A DNA stretch of 23,535 nt from an uncultured bacterium (GTDB lineage: Bacteria; Patescibacteriota; Patescibacteriia; Patescibacteriales; Patescibacteriaceae): assembly GCA_937868555.1 (NCBI GenBank), contig CALMNI010000061.1:1-23535 (forward strand). The letters run 5' to 3'. Of this stretch, positions 7,586-15,886 are shown piece after piece. Made by a program: the position numbers and the translations under genes. How positions within the stretch are numbered: the stretch's first letter is position 1; every line of letters starts with the position of its first letter. The notes beneath the pieces are model-generated. The model was not told where the DNA came from. It ran no database searches and saw only the letters and a list, made by a program, of their open reading frames with translations.

Positions 7586-10500
7586 ATGAGCCGCCGTCTT
7601 AACTCTCGTCTTAGCATAGTATTAGTAGTGTTCACAATTTTTGTTCTCCTTGGAGCTGTCCGTCCGGCGCAGGCTTTGTTTCCTGGAGTACAGCCGATCA
7701 TAAATATTTATGATGCTATTCGTGATACTATAAAAAAATCCGGCTCTATATTATACCGAAATATTGCCGGGCGCTTAATTAACCAAGTGGCGTATGATGC
7801 CGCTACGCATCTTGCCAGTGGAAACTGGGGGAAAGGTCCTTTGTATGAAGATAGAGATTGGTGGGCGTTTACCCGCGATACGATTGACAACGCCTCAGGA
7901 GCTTTTATTGAGCAGCTTGTTATTGATAACCAGGATACTCAAAAACAAAGCTGGGTCCTTAATGAGGCGACTGGCCAATATGAACAAAAAGTTACTGATC
8001 CTGCGTCAGTAGCAAAATTTATCAAAGATTATCATGTTTGTTCACCTGACATTACGCTTGGTTTGAAAATTTCTTTGGGCTTAGGTGGAGGATATGGAAG
8101 TGAAGGCAGCGGCCTTAATCCAACGAGCTGCAATTTGCGCGACATGTATAAAAGTGCCAAAGAGCAGGGACAGGATCTGTTTGCTAATATCGTCCGCAGC
8201 GGTCGAGCGCCTGATCAAGATTATTGGAAGAATCTTGGTTTTTTGAGTTTTGACCCAGGAGCAACGGACATTGGTATTGCTTACAATATTTTTGGTAAGC
8301 AAATGGAAACAGCCAGCCTGCAAAAAGAAGCAGCAGTGAATGGACGCCTGGAAAGCAAGGGGTGGTTAGACCTTCGCCGTTTAATTGATAAAAAAGCGCT
8401 CGGCACTCCTGGATCATCAGAAGAAACACAGCAAACTGCCACAGATTTGCAAGAGCAGAATTTTGGACAAATCACGGGTGATATCTTGGTTGATGCCGGA
8501 ACTTTATTTATAAATCAATTGGCATTAACTGGGTTTCAAAAGTTGATGTCGACGTTAACTCAAGACGTAGGCTCTAACTCCTCGGCCTATTCATATTTCG
8601 GACAGGGAGCTTCCGGGGGAGTTCCTGCAGCTGTTAGCCGCCGAGCAGGCACATTGCTTAAGGCGCAATTCAATGAGCAGGCAGACTATGATATTTTAGC
8701 AAAATTGACTGTTTGCCCGGATGAAAGCCACCCTGGTCCCACTGATTGCGTTATTACCCAAGAATTTAGCCGGGCCATTACAAATAACATGACGGTTGGA
8801 CAGGCGATTGCTGAAGATGGCCCCTTGGATGGAGGTAAGCGGCTTGGTTTTGACGAGCGCGGAAATGATATTAGCTATAAGAATGGGTATCCATACCGGT
8901 CGCTTATTATTTTGCGCAAGTATCGCATTCTCCCGGTTGGCTGGGAAGTAGCAGCTCAGTATATTAAAGATAATCCTAGCGCTACCAAAGATATAAAACT
9001 GCAAGACTTGATTAATTGTTTCGATCCAAGCGATTCCTACGGCCCCCTTGAGGGTCCGGAGCAACATGCTAACGATTGGTGCCGCGGCCTAATCGATCCT
9101 AACTGGGTGTTAAAGATACCTAAGCAGTATTGCGGCATGCTTGGATATGGTCCGCAAATTACACAAACCGTTGTCGCTTCTTCGGGCATTGGTTATTGTA
9201 CTAATACTGCCAGTGATTGTTACGGAGCGGCGCGAAAGTCTGATGCGGATTCTTGCAAAACAAATAATGTCATTTGTAGTGTTGATGATGACTGTGCGGG
9301 CTTTGCCGGATACAACAAATGCAATACAACTGTCGGTAAAGAGGTGCAGGTTACCCGCGACAATAATTATTGCGCTGATGAGCAATCGTGTATAAAAGAA
9401 AATCCTAATGGTAGCTGCGCTTATTATGGCTACTGCACGGAAGAAAAACGACGCTGGACTTTTAACCAAAATCAAGCTAATAGCTGTGAGCCGCGCAATA
9501 ATACCTGTGCAAATTTTCAGGCTGAAGACGGTCGCGAAGTTTCTTATTTGCAAAATACTCTTGATTATAGCGGTTGCAACCCTAACCAAGTTGGCTGTAA
9601 GCAATATGCATTAACTGCTAGTTCCTATAATGTCACCGCACAAACTGTGCAGTGGAATCCTGCTCTAAATCAGGCTTTCTTTAATAAGAATATTATACCT
9701 TGTGATGCTGGCAGCGAAGGATGCCACCAATTCATTCGTGCTAAAGATGATTTTGGAACTAATTTGATAGCCGACGGCAGCTTTGAGCAAAGCGTTTGCG
9801 ATACTTCGCAAATTAATCAAAGCGATACTTTTTTGCCTATACCAAAATCCACAGCAAAGAATATGTTTGCGCCAGAGGCTAGCGCCCAATCGGCAGATAG
9901 CTGTAATTTAACCTCGCTTACAACTTCCGGCTTGTTGCCTGCGCCTAATAATCGCTGGTACATACGGGTTGCTTCCGGAACAGTAAAAGCCGGAATCGTT
10001 AACTCCCAAGCAAATTTTGAAACTAATAGTTTGTATATTGAGGGAAACGGAGGATTATATTCTACAGATAGCGGCACGGCTTCTATTTTACCGGCTGGCT
10101 TCAGATTTGAAACTGACAGTTATTACACCTTGACGGCGACTGTATATGTTGTTGCCGGAAAAGTAAAAGCCGGTTTCGGCAATGTTACGGGTCAGTCGGC
10201 AGAATCAACGGCCATTAATCAATGGCAGCCCCTTATTATTCAAGCATATAATAGCTCGGCTGCGCCTTTGCAAGAGTTCTTTATTCAAGGTATGGACGCT
10301 TCCGCAAAATTTTATATAGATGGCATCCAATTAACAAAGGGCCGGGCGGGAAACACATACAATGAGTATCTTTCCAATAATGTAATCTATCAGAAGTTGC
10401 TTCCTCAATATTTAGAAGCAACATGTTATAAAGGAACGCGCGGAGGAGGAGAGAATGAATTCCAGCTCAAGGATGACGCCCCTGATATTTGCAAACAATT

Positions 10501-13500
10501 TGTCCGTAAGTGTTCGGCTTCAGAAGTTGGGTGCGAGAATTATACTTCCGTAAGCTCGGGCATAGGCGTTACGGCGAAAGTTAAAGCCAAGGATGTCTGC
10601 CCCCAAAGTTGCGTCGGATATGATACCTTTGTCCAGCAGCCTAATCAATTTAACGCACGGCAAGCAGCTTACTTTATTCCGGAGAGCGCTCAGTCATGTT
10701 CAGCGCAAGCTGTCGGCTGCACCGCTTTTACCAATCTTGACAAGCTTAGCCAGGGAGGCGAGGCGGTTGAGTATTATTCAGCGATGCGTACATGCATAAA
10801 GCCGGATGTTTCAAAGTGCGGACAGTTTTATACATGGGAAGGATCCGATGAGTCTGGATACCAGCTCAAAGTTTTCTCTCTGCAAAAGAATCAAAATTCT
10901 ACATCTGAAGAGCCGGCAAGCACGATGAATGCGTCTAAGGAGAGTCAAATTTGCAATGCCACTGTCTTTAAAAAGCTCCCTTCGGAAGCGGGGTATAACT
11001 ATGATTGCCGCGAGTTTTATGCTCAAGACGGGACGATTTCCTACCATCTTTATCAAAATACTATTAGCTGTTCGGAAGATTGCCATCCATACCGCCGTGA
11101 AGTCGCCTCTCAAGATACCTGCGAAGCTTCTGGCGGCACATGGGACGAACAAGGACGCTGTATCTATAATGCTATTCCTGGAGAAGGATCGGTATGCGCA
11201 GCTCAAGAAGTGGGCTGCCAGGAGTATACTGGAAACATTGCCAATAATACAAGCGACGTCTTCCCCATTTCGACTTTTGAAGGAACGAATAACGCTCTCG
11301 AGGGTTGGAATGGATCAATCAGCAATACCGCTTTAAACTTGGGAGGGCATTCAATGCAGGGCACGATATTCTCAAAAACCGTAGGCAATAAAGTTAGACA
11401 AAATCTTTCGTATACCATTTCTTTCTTAGCCAAGGCTGCCGCTGGTACTCCGGCATTGTCATCTCTTGAATTAAGAAATGCTAATAATCAAGCAGCTGCC
11501 TTCTCATCTGGAACTGTTACTATTGGGTCGGAGTGGAGGTTATACAGCTTTAACCTTTCGCAGCTTGACCATGCGGTTGATGCAACGCAGGAGAATCTGC
11601 GCATTGTTTTCACATCAAGCGTGTTTATCGATAATATAAAGCTAACCGAAGTCCCGGATCGTTATTATCTTATCAAGGATTCGTGGACAACCCCGGTGGA
11701 ATGCGATCAAGATATCACCGGCGCTAGTTCGCCGCGTTATATGCTTGGCTGCAGCCAATATCAAAAAGGAGACAGCACGAATGCCAATTTGCGTAGCTTC
11801 AGTGAATTATGCCAAGACTCAGCGGCTGGCTGCGAAGCTATGATTGACACACAGAATTCTTCAAACACAGCAAACAAAAAATTAGTGGGCGATTCTAATA
11901 ACAACGGCCTTTGTGAAGCCGGTGAAATTGGCTGTTTCACCGTCGGAGCTGATGCCATGATTAATGTCGTCTATGATAGGACAAAACAATGTAATTCAGA
12001 GCAAAAGGCCTGCCAGCGCGTTGGTGTCGGTAGGAGTTATGATGGTTCAACCTATTATAGCGATACATATATAAAGAACGATCCCGACCAATATGATCGC
12101 ACTGTATGCGGTGTTGCCGCTCTCGGCTGCTCTAAATGGTCAACGGACGGCAATGGAGATGTTTATTTCAAAGACCCGGGCGATCAGTTTTGTGAGTGGC
12201 GCCAGGGCAAGGGAACAACTATTTTTAATTGGTATAAGAAAACCGTGAAACGTTGCGGCGGCGTTGCGAGCGGCGCGGTATGCACAAATAATAACCAATG
12301 CGCGAGCGGCAGCAGTTGTACATTATATGATCATGATGATTTATGCCCAGTGAGCTATGATAAGACTCTGGGAGAGGGGGATTCTAAGGTTAGGGTTACG
12401 CAGCCGGCGACATGGGCAGGGACTTGTGAAAGGGCCCAGTCAGGCTGTACTGAGTATGTTGATCCGCTTTCAAGTTTTAATCCTAACTTAGTTCGTAATC
12501 CCGAATATACCATTTCTACAAGTAATACTACACAGGCCGATTTTTGGGTTGCCCGAAGCGACGTGAATGGCGGACAAGCCGCTCAGCAAATAACGTTAAC
12601 CCCGTATACGACCTATATCTTAAAAGGAAATACCAGATGCGCGGGAACTACCTGCACCGAAGTTGATGATGTATATATTTCTAGTTGTCAGTTAGTAAAT
12701 AATTCCACGGGAACCCCTACAATTTATCAGCTATCTGAAACTGATAATACATATCGTCCGCTTCTCGAAGCAGGAGGAGAACCTCGCCGCTATTCGGATT
12801 CTATTTCAGGAAGCGATCGCAGTCTCGAATTTTATGTCAGTGCTCCCGCCGGCGTTTCTAACGTTACCTGTACCGTATGGCGTAAGAACAAAACCGTTAA
12901 TAAAACAGTGCTGATACGCAAGGCAATTGTTAGCTATCAATTAGAGCAAAATCTTGATAAATCGCCCATATTAACCAGTCTTAATAAAGGACAAGTAATG
13001 TTTAACGAGCGCAGTCAAAACGGCAGCGCTAAAGCCGGCTTGCTCTTCAACGCTGATGAAACTGGCGACGGCGGCATAGATGGCGTTTCTCCAAAAAATT
13101 CTGCATCACCCAAGAACGCCAACGTTATTATCAAGGTTCAGCCTGATAGAGTTTGCTCGAAGTGGCTTGACTGCCGCAGCTATGTTGCCGATCCTAATGA
13201 CCCAACCAAGCAAAAGTGTCTTGATATAGGCCTCTGCGACTCGCTGAATAGCCAGGGTAAATGCGATAATTTTATTGGATCAACAACAAAGTATAATCAG
13301 AATATTCAAAACTTAGGCGGGGACGGTTCGCAGCTGCTTAATTTGAGCGGTTACAGCAAGGTTGGCTACAAGAGAACTGCCAACGGAAAGCTAGAACTTG
13401 CAAGTACGCTTGGAGATTATTACAATAAGGTTGGCTACAAGAGAACTGCCAACGGAAAGCTAGAACTTGCAAGTACGCTTGGAGATTATTACAATCTTGG

Positions 13501-15769
13501 CAACATGAAACAAATCGGGGAAACAGTTGAAGTAAAAAATGGCGGTTTTGAATTTGCCAACAATGAAGATTGGATTTCTAATAATTTATCGATTTTTATT
13601 CAGCCCCAGCAGATTCAAAGCCAGGGACTAACACCTTTCCATACAACGAAAAATACAGATACCGGTTTGGACAGCGCCTTGCCGCCAGCCGGCCGAGGTT
13701 TGGCAAAATTAGTATCGGCCAGTTCCGCCGCCACAGCTATTCAAAAAAGCGCTAACGAATTGACGCTGCAAGCTGGCCGCCGCTATGTTATTTCAGCCCA
13801 TATATATAACAAGAGCGGTGAGGCACAAATTAATCTAAAATATACGGGAAACCCGGGAGCGCTTACGCTTATTAAGACAACCAATGATCCTAAGGACCGA
13901 TGGTTGACCAAGACTGCTGTCTTTACCGCCCCCGTGGGTAGTGCGTATTTGCTTGAATTAGCAATTCCAGTAGGCGGCGAAAGCTATTTTGATGATATTA
14001 AAATCGAGTCGGGCTTGAATTTCCGTTGTTCGGATTCATCAGCAGCTTCAGGTGACTGTAGTGATGTTAATTCTTTAATGGCGCCTTCAACCTGCCGCCT
14101 CTATCCGACGGCCGATGCCCTTTCTTGCGAACAAACGGGAGAAGATTCAATCAAGTATACGGGAACCAAGGGTTACTGCCTTGAATATGATCCTAAACAA
14201 TCCGATTCTTGCCTTTTGTGGTATCCCTTGGATTCCATTGCTAGCGACCAGCAAGAAGAGGGAGCAGGCTTAAATTTGCCGGAGCATATGTACTATTGCT
14301 TGGAAACCCAGGGTATTTGCTCAGCCGTATCCGTTAATACTAATAAGTTTAGCGCTTACGGCAGCCCCTTTGAAAACGTTGCCATTGCCGCGTATTCTGA
14401 GACGGCGGATGGGGAGTTATTCTTTAATCGTCCTTCTGGCGGCGGCGGTCCGGATAGGCCTTCATATCGTTGCCAAAAAATTGTTGAAGTAAATAATGAA
14501 AAGTATTGGCGCACGCGCTTTATTGATAGTACATACACTATTTCCAATAAGGCCGCTAAGACGATTTTCTTTGTCAGTTCACAGGGCGGAACATTTAATA
14601 CAAAATTCGACCTTTCGAACTGGTACGGCGCTTTTACAAATTTCGTTACATCAACTCCCGTTGATTTTGACAGGAATAGTAATGGCAACGCGGGAACGCC
14701 TTTCATTAACCAAAATGATGATAAGGTTTGTCGAGGATATGTTTCGGTAAAAGACGACCATGGAGATGATTGCAGCCAGCGGCACTTTGATTTAGGGGAA
14801 TGGGATACCTGCGCTTGTTCTTCGGCTAATGATAGTAATGCGGGTTGGCCTTTCGGATTCTGTAATCCATATGACGGTAATAATTGCACTAAAGGGGAGT
14901 TTGCCTGTGGATTGAATTCTGCTGGCGATGCATGCAGGGTTGTTAAAGAGGGGAATGTATGGAAGGCGACAACTACTGACCAGGAAAGAAGCGGCGGAGA
15001 TACGCATTACTCAATTTCCCGTTTTAACTGTTCAAGCCCGGCTAGCTTTACCTATACCGGCACTAAAGCGAGCGATCCGAAGAATGAATTATTGAGCAGT
15101 CTCTTTGTCCAAAGCCGCGGAGCTTATTCATACAGCAACGGCCAATATGTCGATAATCCCAGTGGAGCTTTATCAATGCCGAATCAAGCATGCGCCTATG
15201 CTGATAAAAAATGCTCTGGCGATGCAAGCAAATCTTGCTCTACTGATAGTGATTGCGTGGGCAAAGGAACTTGCTTTATGAAGCGCCCCGGAACTTATGC
15301 ATATCCAAATGATTATTGCTACATTCCGCCTAAGGCGTACGGCTTTACTGTTGATGGGGCAACCGATGTTCGTACCACCAATGGCGCTCAGCAAATTACT
15401 TTCGCCTTTAGCACAAAGACTGATCCCGATCAATTGCCTTTACGCAAGATGTACATTGATTTAGGCTATAATGTCAGTGCCAGCAGCCCGGCAAATAAGA
15501 TTATTTCATTTACTGATGGTAGCTATAATGACGGCAGCCGCTACATAAGAACTAATCTCGTGTATAATGAAATCGTTGACGCAAATATTAATTTGTGCGC
15601 CGGACCTAATGGAACAGTATCAGGAGTGGATTGCGGCGCAACGGCATGCTGCGTCATTAAGCCTAAGGTTATAATTGAGGATAACTGGGGTATGTGCAAT
15701 GAGGCGGGATGCACAAACTCTAATGTTGGATTAAAATATAATAGTTATATTCGCGTTGATGCAAACTAG
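7586..15769 (+). CDS. giant secreted Cys-rich multidomain surface protein
   Basis: 2727 residues in one open frame, with no known gene name. Seen: a signal peptide (1-30, 'RPAQA' before the cleavage site); an N-terminal region of about 420 residues, Cys-poor and partly helical; then a long Cys-rich body. I count about 100 cysteines by hand, nearly all after residue 370. The C-x5-G-C-x2-aromatic motif occurs repeatedly between nt 9575 and 12448. Three compact clusters of the C-x5-C-x5/8-C type (from about residues 564, 1566 and 2543) resemble small EGF/Dickkopf-like knots. At least four lectin/CBM-like beta-sandwiches are suggested by openings such as 'ADGSFE' and 'KNGGFEF' and endings such as 'FIDNIKL' and 'FDDIKIE' (nt about 9761-10341, 11260-11652, 12484-12890, 13527-14016). 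No C-terminal anchor is obvious. Probably a disulfide-stabilised surface adhesin or structural protein, and a natural substrate for a DsbA-like enzyme; both are inference. Confidence 0.85.
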   Translation: MSRRLNSRLSIVLVVFTIFVLLGAVRPAQALFPGVQPIINIYDAIRDTIKKSGSILYRNIAGRLINQVAYDAATHLASGNWGKGPLYEDRDWWAFTRDTIDNASGAFIEQLVIDNQDTQKQSWVLNEATGQYEQKVTDPASVAKFIKDYHVCSPDITLGLKISLGLGGGYGSEGSGLNPTSCNLRDMYKSAKEQGQDLFANIVRSGRAPDQDYWKNLGFLSFDPGATDIGIAYNIFGKQMETASLQKEAAVNGRLESKGWLDLRRLIDKKALGTPGSSEETQQTATDLQEQNFGQITGDILVDAGTLFINQLALTGFQKLMSTLTQDVGSNSSAYSYFGQGASGGVPAAVSRRAGTLLKAQFNEQADYDILAKLTVCPDESHPGPTDCVITQEFSRAITNNMTVGQAIAEDGPLDGGKRLGFDERGNDISYKNGYPYRSLIILRKYRILPVGWEVAAQYIKDNPSATKDIKLQDLINCFDPSDSYGPLEGPEQHANDWCRGLIDPNWVLKIPKQYCGMLGYGPQITQTVVASSGIGYCTNTASDCYGAARKSDADSCKTNNVICSVDDDCAGFAGYNKCNTTVGKEVQVTRDNNYCADEQSCIKENPNGSCAYYGYCTEEKRRWTFNQNQANSCEPRNNTCANFQAEDGREVSYLQNTLDYSGCNPNQVGCKQYALTASSYNVTAQTVQWNPALNQAFFNKNIIPCDAGSEGCHQFIRAKDDFGTNLIADGSFEQSVCDTSQINQSDTFLPIPKSTAKNMFAPEASAQSADSCNLTSLTTSGLLPAPNNRWYIRVASGTVKAGIVNSQANFETNSLYIEGNGGLYSTDSGTASILPAGFRFETDSYYTLTATVYVVAGKVKAGFGNVTGQSAESTAINQWQPLIIQAYNSSAAPLQEFFIQGMDASAKFYIDGIQLTKGRAGNTYNEYLSNNVIYQKLLPQYLEATCYKGTRGGGENEFQLKDDAPDICKQFVRKCSASEVGCENYTSVSSGIGVTAKVKAKDVCPQSCVGYDTFVQQPNQFNARQAAYFIPESAQSCSAQAVGCTAFTNLDKLSQGGEAVEYYSAMRTCIKPDVSKCGQFYTWEGSDESGYQLKVFSLQKNQNSTSEEPASTMNASKESQICNATVFKKLPSEAGYNYDCREFYAQDGTISYHLYQNTISCSEDCHPYRREVASQDTCEASGGTWDEQGRCIYNAIPGEGSVCAAQEVGCQEYTGNIANNTSDVFPISTFEGTNNALEGWNGSISNTALNLGGHSMQGTIFSKTVGNKVRQNLSYTISFLAKAAAGTPALSSLELRNANNQAAAFSSGTVTIGSEWRLYSFNLSQLDHAVDATQENLRIVFTSSVFIDNIKLTEVPDRYYLIKDSWTTPVECDQDITGASSPRYMLGCSQYQKGDSTNANLRSFSELCQDSAAGCEAMIDTQNSSNTANKKLVGDSNNNGLCEAGEIGCFTVGADAMINVVYDRTKQCNSEQKACQRVGVGRSYDGSTYYSDTYIKNDPDQYDRTVCGVAALGCSKWSTDGNGDVYFKDPGDQFCEWRQGKGTTIFNWYKKTVKRCGGVASGAVCTNNNQCASGSSCTLYDHDDLCPVSYDKTLGEGDSKVRVTQPATWAGTCERAQSGCTEYVDPLSSFNPNLVRNPEYTISTSNTTQADFWVARSDVNGGQAAQQITLTPYTTYILKGNTRCAGTTCTEVDDVYISSCQLVNNSTGTPTIYQLSETDNTYRPLLEAGGEPRRYSDSISGSDRSLEFYVSAPAGVSNVTCTVWRKNKTVNKTVLIRKAIVSYQLEQNLDKSPILTSLNKGQVMFNERSQNGSAKAGLLFNADETGDGGIDGVSPKNSASPKNANVIIKVQPDRVCSKWLDCRSYVADPNDPTKQKCLDIGLCDSLNSQGKCDNFIGSTTKYNQNIQNLGGDGSQLLNLSGYSKVGYKRTANGKLELASTLGDYYNKVGYKRTANGKLELASTLGDYYNLGNMKQIGETVEVKNGGFEFANNEDWISNNLSIFIQPQQIQSQGLTPFHTTKNTDTGLDSALPPAGRGLAKLVSASSAATAIQKSANELTLQAGRRYVISAHIYNKSGEAQINLKYTGNPGALTLIKTTNDPKDRWLTKTAVFTAPVGSAYLLELAIPVGGESYFDDIKIESGLNFRCSDSSAASGDCSDVNSLMAPSTCRLYPTADALSCEQTGEDSIKYTGTKGYCLEYDPKQSDSCLLWYPLDSIASDQQEEGAGLNLPEHMYYCLETQGICSAVSVNTNKFSAYGSPFENVAIAAYSETADGELFFNRPSGGGGPDRPSYRCQKIVEVNNEKYWRTRFIDSTYTISNKAAKTIFFVSSQGGTFNTKFDLSNWYGAFTNFVTSTPVDFDRNSNGNAGTPFINQNDDKVCRGYVSVKDDHGDDCSQRHFDLGEWDTCACSSANDSNAGWPFGFCNPYDGNNCTKGEFACGLNSAGDACRVVKEGNVWKATTTDQERSGGDTHYSISRFNCSSPASFTYTGTKASDPKNELLSSLFVQSRGAYSYSNGQYVDNPSGALSMPNQACAYADKKCSGDASKSCSTDSDCVGKGTCFMKRPGTYAYPNDYCYIPPKAYGFTVDGATDVRTTNGAQQITFAFSTKTDPDQLPLRKMYIDLGYNVSASSPANKIISFTDGSYNDGSRYIRTNLVYNEIVDANINLCAGPNGTVSGVDCGATACCVIKPKVIIEDNWGMCNEAGCTNSNVGLKYNSYIRVDAN
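9575..12448 (+). repeat. dispersed C-x5-G-C-x2-[YFW] protein motif repeats in the giant protein
   Basis: Nine exact copies of C-x5-G-C, first to last Cys, at 9575-9598, 9701-9724, 10511-10534, 10697-10720, 11195-11218, 11810-11833, 11912-11935, 12107-12130 and 12425-12448, mostly followed by x-x-[YFW]. Examples: CNPNQVGCKQY, CSASEVGCENY, CAAQEVGCQEY. A copy with A for G lies at 11990-12013, and a copy lacking the spaced first Cys ends at 11752. DNA between copies is diverged, so these are old, selected units and not recent duplications. Confidence 0.85.
13358..13495 (+). repeat. perfect 2 x 69-bp tandem duplication inside the giant gene
   Basis: Copy 1 (13358-13426) and copy 2 (13427-13495) are identical base for base. 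Each encodes 23 residues, beginning KVGYKRTANGK and ending LGDYYN. The frame is kept. Flanking bases differ, so the unit is exactly 69 bp. Confidence 0.97.
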
Positions 15770-15786
15770 GCTAAAATAAGCGATTT

Positions 15787-15824
15787 TATAGTACTCCTTG
15801 ACTTTTTTGTTAAAGAGTGCTATA
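15787..15824. promoter_or_regulatory. imperfect inverted repeat spanning a promoter (candidate operator)
   Basis: TATAGTACTC (15787-15796) is matched by GAGTGCTATA (15815-15824), 9 of 10 Watson-Crick pairs plus one G-T. The inner bases also pair (TT-AA, G-T, AC-GT), with one C-A mismatch, around a T6 loop. The repeat covers the -35, the spacer and most of the -10 of the promoter at 15798-15826. A repressor site or an RNA hairpin ending the upstream gene are both possible. No U-tract follows the 3' arm. Confidence 0.5.
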
Positions 15825-15826
15825 AT
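15798..15826 (+). promoter_or_regulatory. strong sigma70-type promoter for the sorting-domain gene
   Basis: TTGACT (15798-15803), exactly 17 nt, TATAAT (15821-15826): five of six and six of six matches at optimal spacing. The predicted start near 15833 leaves a leader of about 54 nt before the TTG start codon at 15887. Confidence 0.75.
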
Positions 15827-15874
15827 TAATTCAGATAAAATCACATTAAAATCATAATTTTTTAACAAAAATTC

Positions 15875-15880
15875 AAGGAG
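15875..15880 (+). promoter_or_regulatory. Shine-Dalgarno site deciding a TTG start
   Basis: AAGGAG lies 6 nt before TTG at 15887. It fixes that start, which also gives a complete signal peptide; the first in-frame ATG would fall inside the signal peptide at residue 20. It is the only well-placed, strong ribosome binding site I see in the window. Confidence 0.8.
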
Positions 15881-15886
15881 AATATC

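Noticed and set aside
9110..9604. Minus-strand ORF of 164 codons inside the giant gene.
   Set aside because: The plus-strand frame has the regular Cys motifs of the giant protein here. The minus-strand product is a low-information hydrophobic sequence with no start signal.
14356..14889. Minus-strand ORF of 177 codons inside the giant gene.
   Set aside because: It has no domain or motif and lies wholly within a continuous 2727-codon frame with a consistent Cys-rich character.
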